A stretch of 37,939 nt of DNA from NCBI GenBank assembly GCA_015066865.1, contig SVNQ01000017.1, positions 1 through 37,939 on the forward strand, read 5' to 3'. Below the pieces are notes generated by a model. It saw only the letters and a list, made by a program, of their open reading frames with translations, was not told the DNA's origin and did not search any database. Positions 32,370 to 37,939 of the stretch are shown here, in pieces. The DNA comes from Ruminococcus sp. Its GTDB lineage: Bacteria; Bacillota; Clostridia; Oscillospirales; Ruminococcaceae. Every line of letters starts with the position of its first letter. Position 1 is the stretch's first letter. Position numbers and translations under genes: made by a program.

Positions 32370-33081
32370 ACAGGATAAATTTATTGATATTCTGACGGAT
32401 GAACTTGGCGTCCTTGAGGTTCTGGTCAAGGGTGCCGGAAAAATCAACAGCAAAAGCGGATGTGCAACACAATTATTTGCATATTCCGCCTTTTGTCTGC
32501 ATCAGGGGAAACGAGGTTACATACTCAACAGCGTTTCCCCCATTCGTATTTTTTATGAGCTTCGCAGCAGTGTCACCGCCGTTGCACTGGCATCCTATTT
32601 TTCGCAGATCGTACAGTTTTCGGTTCTGCCGCAGGCAAGCAATCACGAAATCCAGCGGCTGCTGCTTAACTGCCTGCATTTTCTTTCACTGAAAAAATAT
32701 CCGGAGGCAATGCTCAAAAGCATTTTCGAACTGCGCATGGCGGCACTTCTCGGTTTCATGCCCGATGTTCTAATGTGCAGGAACTGCGGTGAATATCTGC
32801 CGGATCACCTGCTTTTTTCCGTGGAGGATGGTACATTCTGCTGCAGCGACTGCCGCAGCGAACAAGAGGAATTTGCCCACAGCGTTGAAATGACGGCGGG
32901 CACGCTGCAGGCGATCCGACACATTGTGCTGCAGGATCTGGAGCATGTGTTCGGATTCCGTCTGAACGAAACATGTCAGGAAGCGCTTTTTACATTTGCT
33001 GAACAATTTTTACAATATCATATTGACCATACATTTTCTGCATTGCAGTATTACAGGGCAATACAGAATCCAATGGTCTGA
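32323..33081 (+). CDS. recO: DNA repair protein RecO
   Basis: RecO, with RecF and RecR, loads RecA on SSB-coated gaps. The protein reads LTVKGVVLTQKPVGEQDKF after the start (OB fold) and is 252 residues. The four-cysteine zinc site CRNCG...CCSDC is in the C-terminal half. I place the start at TTG 32323, with AAGGGTG 8 bases upstream; a longer TTG at 32278 adds 15 residues not expected for the family. It overlaps the YqzL-like gene. Confidence 0.92.
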   Translation: MLTVKGVVLTQKPVGEQDKFIDILTDELGVLEVLVKGAGKINSKSGCATQLFAYSAFCLHQGKRGYILNSVSPIRIFYELRSSVTAVALASYFSQIVQFSVLPQASNHEIQRLLLNCLHFLSLKKYPEAMLKSIFELRMAALLGFMPDVLMCRNCGEYLPDHLLFSVEDGTFCCSDCRSEQEEFAHSVEMTAGTLQAIRHIVLQDLEHVFGFRLNETCQEALFTFAEQFLQYHIDHTFSALQYYRAIQNPMV

Positions 33082-33106
33082 TCCATGCACACAAAAGGAG
33101 GCTTTT

Positions 33107-35497
33107 ATGAAGTCTTTTGAACAAGTTTTAGAGCTGGACAAGGTTCTTGCACAGGCGGCGCGCTTTACTTCCAATGAAACCAGCCGGAGTATGATGCTTG
33201 CCTGCAAGCCGAGCTGTGATCTTGCCGAGGTACGTCTTGAGGTGCAGAAAACGGATGACGCGCTGCAGCTTGCGCTGCAATTTGGTACACCGCCGTTTTC
33301 CGGATTCAAAAACATCTGCAATTCCGTTACCCGTGCCGCATCCGGTGCAAGGCTTTCCCTGCGGGATCTGCTGGATGTTGCGGATCTTCTGCGGCAGGTA
33401 CAGTCTCTGCACGGCTGGTACGGGCATTGCAGTGAATCGGCAACCTCGCTCGATTACTTATTCTCGCTGATCGTACCCGATGATGATCTGCTTTCCACAC
33501 TCGAACGTTCCATCGTTTCCGAGGAGGAAATTGCGGATGCGGCAAGTCCGACACTTTCGGAGATCCGCCGCAAACTCCATCGTTCCCGTGCGCATCTGCG
33601 TGAAACACTCGACCACATGGTACGCTCGAAATCCATGCAGAAGTATCTGCAGGAAACGACAGTAACCATTCGTGACGGAAGATTCGTACTTCCCGTCAAG
33701 ACCGAATACCGTACACAGGTGGCAGGTCTGATCCACGATACTTCCTCAAGCGGACAGACGATCTTTATTGAGCCGATGCAGATCGTGGAGGCAAACAACG
33801 ACATCCGTTTGCTGGAAAGCCGTGAGCTGGAGGAAATCGACCGCATCATGCAGAAACTCTGTGCTGCGGTTGGTCAGCAGGCTCCGGCACTTCGCAGACT
33901 GCACGATACCTGTGCGGAACTCAATTACTATTTTGCAAAGGCAAATTATGCCGCATCCCTGCGGGCGACCAAGCCCGAAATCAGTGATGACGGTATTCTG
34001 GAACTCAAAAAGGCACGCCATCCTCTGCTGGATAAAAATAAGGCGGTTCCGATTGATCTTGCACTGGGTGAAGAACACAATGCGCTCATTGTGACAGGTC
34101 CGAACACGGGCGGTAAGACGGTTGCACTCAAAACCGCAGGACTCCTGACGGCAATGACGATGTGCGGATTCCTGATTCCGGTCACGGACGGCAGCCGTAT
34201 TTCCATATTCCGCCACATTCTGGCGGACATCGGTGACAGCCAGAGTATTGAACAAAGCCTTTCCACGTTTTCTTCCCACACGCTCAATGTTGTGGAAATT
34301 CTCAACACTGCTGACGACAGCACGTTGGTACTTCTCGATGAACTTGGTTCCGGCACCGACCCTGTGGAGGGTGCTGCACTGGCAATTTCTGTTATTGATT
34401 ATCTGAAGCAGCTGGGCGCAAAGCTGATGGTAACCACGCATTATCAGGAACTGAAACTCTATGCGGCGGACACAAGCGATGTCATCAATGCGTCCTGCGA
34501 ATTTGATACTGCTACGCTTCGCCCAACCTATCGGCTGATCATCGGTTCTCCGGGTAAATCCAACGCATTTGCAATTTCCGGTCAGCTGGGCATGCCTAAA
34601 TGCATTCTTGATCATGCTGAATCACTCATCAGCGAGGAGAACAGACATTTTGAAAATGTCATTTCCCGTTTTGAAGAAGCTCGAAAGGAACTGGAAAAAG
34701 AACGTGAGAATGCCAAAAAGCTGAGAGAGGAAGCAGAGCTTCTGAAGGCAGAATGGCAGGAAAAGCACGAAAGCATGGCGTCCGAGGAAAAAGAAACACT
34801 GGAACGTGCCGCAGCACAGGCAAGCCGTATTGTGGAATCGGCAAAGGCTCAGACCAACGCATTGCTTGATGAGCTTGAACAGCTTCGCAAGGACAAGGAC
34901 AAGGCGGATTTCTCCAACCGTGTTTCTGCCATGAAGGGCGACAGCACGCAGCGTTTGCGCATGATGTACAAGAATGCAAACCCCGTGCTCGGCTCTGTGG
35001 ATGAAAACGGCGATTATGTACTCCCCCGCCCCCTGAAAAAAGGTGATCGGGTTCTGATTGCCGATCTCAATCAGGAGGGCGTACTCGCTGAGGATGCGGG
35101 GCAGTCGGATTTCGTTTTCGTGCAGATGGGCATTATGAAAATGAAGATCCAGATCTCCCGTCTGAGGCTGCTTGACCCGAAGGCTGCCGATCAGAAGAAG
35201 GAGCAGAAGAAACAGCGCAAAAAAGGTGCGGTTTCCGCAAAGGTGGAACGCCGTGGTTCCATGGAGCTGGATATTCGTGGGCAGGCATGCGATGACGGTG
35301 TATATGAAATGGAACGTTTCATCGACAGTGCGGTGCTTTCCGGTATCGGTACGGTGACGATCATCCATGGAAAAGGTACGGGACTCCTCCGCAAGGCGGT
35401 GCAGAAACGTCTGAAATCCATGAAATGCGTCAAAGAATTTCGCAACGGTCTTTACGGCGAGGGTGAAGATGGTGTTACTGTAGTAACGCTTCGGTAA
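33107..35497 (+). CDS. mutS2: Endonuclease MutS2
   Basis: The 796-residue protein lacks the mismatch-recognition domain of MutS. It has core/lever helices, the ATPase (GPNTGGKT from residue 331, LVLLDELGSGTDPVEGAAL), a long charged coiled coil (about 520-630), a KOW-like segment and a C-terminal Smr nuclease domain (LDIRGQACDDG, IIHGKGTG). MutS2 suppresses recombination or rescues collided ribosomes in Bacillus, where the Smr domain matters. The ATG at 33107 has AAGGAGG upstream. It lies 25 bases after recO in the same direction. Confidence 0.96.
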   Translation: MKSFEQVLELDKVLAQAARFTSNETSRSMMLACKPSCDLAEVRLEVQKTDDALQLALQFGTPPFSGFKNICNSVTRAASGARLSLRDLLDVADLLRQVQSLHGWYGHCSESATSLDYLFSLIVPDDDLLSTLERSIVSEEEIADAASPTLSEIRRKLHRSRAHLRETLDHMVRSKSMQKYLQETTVTIRDGRFVLPVKTEYRTQVAGLIHDTSSSGQTIFIEPMQIVEANNDIRLLESRELEEIDRIMQKLCAAVGQQAPALRRLHDTCAELNYYFAKANYAASLRATKPEISDDGILELKKARHPLLDKNKAVPIDLALGEEHNALIVTGPNTGGKTVALKTAGLLTAMTMCGFLIPVTDGSRISIFRHILADIGDSQSIEQSLSTFSSHTLNVVEILNTADDSTLVLLDELGSGTDPVEGAALAISVIDYLKQLGAKLMVTTHYQELKLYAADTSDVINASCEFDTATLRPTYRLIIGSPGKSNAFAISGQLGMPKCILDHAESLISEENRHFENVISRFEEARKELEKERENAKKLREEAELLKAEWQEKHESMASEEKETLERAAAQASRIVESAKAQTNALLDELEQLRKDKDKADFSNRVSAMKGDSTQRLRMMYKNANPVLGSVDENGDYVLPRPLKKGDRVLIADLNQEGVLAEDAGQSDFVFVQMGIMKMKIQISRLRLLDPKAADQKKEQKKQRKKGAVSAKVERRGSMELDIRGQACDDGVYEMERFIDSAVLSGIGTVTIIHGKGTGLLRKAVQKRLKSMKCVKEFRNGLYGEGEDGVTVVTLR

Positions 35498-35530
35498 ATT
35501 GTACAAAAATCCAATTAAATATTTGTCATC

Positions 35531-35575
35531 AAATCCCAAATGTTCAAAAAATATTTCTTGAATATTTTGGGATTT
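35531..35575 (+). repeat. Palindrome spanning the GGDEF promoter
   Basis: A perfect 10-bp inverted repeat (AAATCCCAAA and TTTGGGATTT) encloses an inner pair TTCAA/TTGAA. It ends six bases before the -10 box at 35581 and contains the -35 box at 35558. It may be the mutS2 terminator (the T-run afterwards is weak), an operator, or both. Confidence 0.7.
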
Positions 35576-35586
35576 GTTGTTATAAT
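35558..35586 (+). promoter_or_regulatory. Promoter for the LacI-sensor/GGDEF gene
   Basis: TTGAAT (35558-35563) and a perfect TATAAT (35581-35586) are 17 bases apart on the + strand. The promoter excludes any start codon before about 35593 for the gene downstream. Confidence 0.85.
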
Positions 35587-35671
35587 GAACATATATACAG
35601 CATCCTGTATATACCGCATTGCACGAATTTATTCTTTGAAGGGAACGATGTATGACATCGGTGAGGGGCTT

Positions 35672-37576
35672 ATGATTAAACGTAAACGTATTGCAGTCAT
35701 TATCTGTAATATTTTCCATCCCTGTCAGCAGAAAATTCTGAAGGGATTGATTTCACAGGCACATGCGCTTAATTATGATGTTGCCATTTTCACAATGTTC
35801 ATGAATTTCGATGAGGAAACAGGGTACCAGTACGGCGAAAATCATATTTTTACACTCATCAACTATGATTTGTTCGATGCTGTGATTTATGTTCCGTGTT
35901 CCATCGAAAAGCATGCGCTCAGAGAATCAATTGAACATGATCTTGCAGAAAAATGCAAAGCTCCGGTGATTGCGCTTGAGTATGAACATCCCGATTATCA
36001 TATGGTAAATGTGGATGATACTGCTGCATTTGAGCAGGTTGTTTCCCATTTGATCGAGAAACACCAATTAACGGAAATTCTGTGTCTGACCGGATTTGAG
36101 GGTAATCTACAGGCGGAAGCACGTCTGCAGGGTTATCGTAACGCCATGGAAAATCATGGGCTGTCCGTTCGTGAGGATTATGTGATCTACGGCGATTTCT
36201 GGATAAATGCAGCCAATAATCTTGCGGAAAAGCTTGCTGCCGGCAAACTGGAAATGCCGGAAGCAGTTGTGTGCGTCAGCGATTTTGTTGCAATTACACT
36301 TTGCAATCGTCTGATCGAACTGGGTGTCCGTGTTCCGGAAGATATTATCATCACCGGTTTTGATGCATCCAAAGATGCTGCCAACAACGTTCCATCCATT
36401 ACCAGCTACTCCCGTCCCCTTGCAGATATGGGAATGAGAGCCGTTCTTTTGGCCAACAGGCTTCTGACGGGTGAGGAATGTGAGCCGATTGCCATTGATA
36501 ACGGCTTGCTCGTACCGGCGGAGAGCTGCGGATGCAAGGAAGATTTTTCGTTGAAATTCCATAAACATCAGCAGGAAATCAATACTGTCACCAATTATCA
36601 GGATCTGTTCCAGACGAGCCACATGGCGGAATCTCTCAATTCCTCTACAACGCTCAATCAATGTCTGTTTAAGATCGTCAATAATATGTATCTGATCTAT
36701 GGTATTCAGGATTTCTACCTTTGCTTGTGCGATCAGTGGGATGATTATGAAAAAGGTGAAGCAAATGGTGATGCGTACATGGATTATACCGACACCATGC
36801 GCCTGCGTATTTCCTGTATGGACTGCAATGCAAAAATGGTCGATCAGGCTTTTGATAGATCTGAGCTGCTGCCGGAACTTTTCGAAAATTCAGAAATTCC
36901 CCGTGCGCTCTATTTCACACCGCTGCATTTCAATGAGCGTTGTCTGGGATATACTGCCATCGGATACGGTGACAACCTGATTACATTTGACGAGCTTTAC
37001 CATTCATGGATACGCTATATCAATAATGCATTGGAATTTGTGCGCATCCGTAATATTTTCAACAGCATGCATCAGCGGCTGTATATGGCATCAATCCGTG
37101 ATACGCTGACAGGTATTTTTAACAGAAAAGGGTTCAGACGCTATTCGGCAGAAGCATTTCAACGGGCACTTGAAACCGGCAAGAAGCTTCTGATCATTGC
37201 GGCGGATCTCGATAACCTTAAGTCGATCAATGATAATTTTGGACATCTGGAAGGTGACAATGCCATCTCAGTATTTGCAAATGCACTGAACACCTGTTTT
37301 GAAAATGATGAGATCTGCGCAAGAACGGGCGGTGATGAGTTCTTTGCCATCGGCTGTTCCGATTATACGGATGAAAAAATCAAGCAGTATCTGAACTACA
37401 TCGAGCAATATCTGGACAGATACAACAAAAGCTCTAACAAGCCCTATCTGGTAGAAGCAAGTATCGGCTATATCTGCCGAACGATAACAGAGAAAGATGC
37501 TCTCCAGCAGCTTCTGGACGAAGCAGATGGTTATATGTACGCAAACAAGGTTGCTCGAAAGAAAAACAGAACATGA
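35672..37576 (+). CDS. Diguanylate cyclase with LacI-type ligand-binding sensor
   Basis: The protein is 634 residues from ATG 35672 (GAGGGG just upstream); ATG 35648 is possible. Earlier in-frame codons lie before the promoter. Residues about 1-300 are a periplasmic-binding-protein-like domain as in LacI regulators (RIAVIICNIFHPCQQ, then VVCVSDFVAITL and EDIIITGFDASKDA), without the helix-turn-helix. There is no signal peptide, so it senses a cytoplasmic ligand. A GAF-like middle region follows (about 320-480). The GGDEF domain starts near DTLTGIFNRKGF, with the motif GGDEF at 553-557; the inhibitory RxxD site is not present. It should make cyclic-di-GMP in response to a sugar-like ligand. 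The neighbouring secreted CBM gene suggests a link to polysaccharide use, by inference. Confidence 0.88.
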   Translation: MIKRKRIAVIICNIFHPCQQKILKGLISQAHALNYDVAIFTMFMNFDEETGYQYGENHIFTLINYDLFDAVIYVPCSIEKHALRESIEHDLAEKCKAPVIALEYEHPDYHMVNVDDTAAFEQVVSHLIEKHQLTEILCLTGFEGNLQAEARLQGYRNAMENHGLSVREDYVIYGDFWINAANNLAEKLAAGKLEMPEAVVCVSDFVAITLCNRLIELGVRVPEDIIITGFDASKDAANNVPSITSYSRPLADMGMRAVLLANRLLTGEECEPIAIDNGLLVPAESCGCKEDFSLKFHKHQQEINTVTNYQDLFQTSHMAESLNSSTTLNQCLFKIVNNMYLIYGIQDFYLCLCDQWDDYEKGEANGDAYMDYTDTMRLRISCMDCNAKMVDQAFDRSELLPELFENSEIPRALYFTPLHFNERCLGYTAIGYGDNLITFDELYHSWIRYINNALEFVRIRNIFNSMHQRLYMASIRDTLTGIFNRKGFRRYSAEAFQRALETGKKLLIIAADLDNLKSINDNFGHLEGDNAISVFANALNTCFENDEICARTGGDEFFAIGCSDYTDEKIKQYLNYIEQYLDRYNKSSNKPYLVEASIGYICRTITEKDALQQLLDEADGYMYANKVARKKNRT

Positions 37577-37671
37577 TATATTTCCCTGAAAACAGGGAGT
37601 GTATAAAGAAAGCATTGAACGTTTTCCATTACGGAAAGCGTTCCTTTGCGTCATCAGGATGGAGGATATTT
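37577..37671 (+). promoter_or_regulatory. Intergenic region with two hairpins before the secreted gene
   Basis: The first hairpin is TCCCTG/CAGGGA at 37583-37598. The second is an 11-bp stem GAACGTTTTCC/GGAAAGCGTTC at 37617-37643 with loop ATTAC and one G-U pair. The second could be a weak terminator of the GGDEF gene or a regulatory site. No convincing -35/-10 pair is seen. GGAGG lies at the end, seven bases before the ATG. Confidence 0.6.
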
Positions 37672-37939
37672 ATGAAAAAATCAATCAGAAAAGCACTGTG
37701 TGCCGCTGCGGCATGCGCTGTTCTGGCAAATGCCCTGCCGATGTCAGCAATGGCGGGTGAGCTGCTGGGACAATCGGACTTTGCCGAAGGTGCAGGACTT
37801 CCCTGGCACATCTGCGAGTCAATGACGGGAAAAATGGATTTCACCATTGACGGCGGAACCTACAACATTACCGTGATCAATCCCGGTGGTGTTTCCAACG
37901 GAGGTGAGGATCGTTGGGACTGCCAGTTCCGTCAATCTC
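37672..37939 (+). CDS. Secreted protein with CBM4-like N-terminus, probable cellulosomal glycoside hydrolase (3' end outside window)
   Basis: Only the first 89 residues are present. A signal peptide has a KKSIRK n-region, an Ala/Leu-rich core and a likely cut after AMA (about residue 28). The mature start reads ELLGQSDFAEGAGLPWHIC, then KMDFTIDGGTYNITVINPGG and RWDCQFR. This beta-sandwich opening resembles family 4 carbohydrate-binding modules that precede GH9 cellulases in Ruminococcus. The catalytic domain lies beyond the window, so the enzyme class is inference. Confidence 0.75.
   Translation, partial: MKKSIRKALCAAAACAVLANALPMSAMAGELLGQSDFAEGAGLPWHICESMTGKMDFTIDGGTYNITVINPGGVSNGGEDRWDCQFRQS

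Noticed and set aside
35540..35671. Longer N-terminus for the GGDEF protein, which would look like a membrane signal
   Set aside because: The codons before about 35593 lie upstream of the predicted transcription start, and the hydrophobic stretch is the translated palindrome and promoter.

Overview
The window reads as chromosomal DNA of a low-to-mid-GC anaerobic Firmicute close to Ruminococcus (Oscillospiraceae). The gene order is clostridial (smc-ftsY, infC-rpmI-rplT, era-recO, yqeK-rsfS). A two-repeat type I dockerin (4488-5753) and the start of a secreted protein with a CBM4-like N-terminus (37672 to the window end) point to a cellulosome-forming, fibre-degrading species. Most of the window is core housekeeping sequence. 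I see no phage, insertion sequence, CRISPR array, rRNA or tRNA.

Layout. Positions 1-1669 (+) hold the C-terminal part of an OPT-family oligopeptide transporter, overlapped by a PqqD-like gene and closed by a bidirectional terminator. Positions 1717-3428 (-) hold tgt and mntP under a good promoter. Positions 3641-5753 (-) are the unusual part: a single-span membrane protein with a degenerate kinase (pseudokinase) domain inside and a dockerin outside, followed at once by a vWA protein starting at GTG, with its own promoter and terminator. Positions 5963-10229 (-) hold a small Cys-rich DUF6472-type protein, a flavin reductase, a CD1247-type zinc-ribbon protein, efp, an M24 peptidase, aroQ, a YqeG phosphatase and rpsU. 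Near-consensus promoters precede efp and rpsU.

Positions 10426-28127 (-) form a tightly packed block read trmH-like rRNA methyltransferase, dprA, topA, trmFO, plsX, rnc, Elp3-like radical SAM protein, smc, ftsY, rdgB, yhbY-like gene, nadD, yqeK, rsfS, leuS. Many of these genes overlap or lie a few bases apart. Positions 28207-29365 (-) are infC-rpmI-rplT, with a consensus promoter, a roughly 190-nt leader ending in a terminator-like hairpin, and an apparent AUA start codon for infC.

Divergently, 29766-35497 (+) carries phoH, ybeY, era, a 45-residue YqzL-like gene, recO and mutS2. It is followed by a LacI-type sensor/GGDEF diguanylate cyclase with its own promoter, which sits inside a palindrome, and then by the truncated secreted gene at the right edge.

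The genes mainly serve translation (IF-3, L20, L35, S21, EF-P, LeuRS, RsfS, tRNA and rRNA modification), chromosome segregation and DNA topology (SMC, TopA), protein targeting (FtsY), phospholipid synthesis (PlsX) and NAD synthesis (NadD). The best candidate for an undescribed system is the dockerin-bearing transmembrane pseudokinase with its translationally coupled vWA partner. It could link the surface cellulosome to an intracellular scaffold. This is inference from domain order only.
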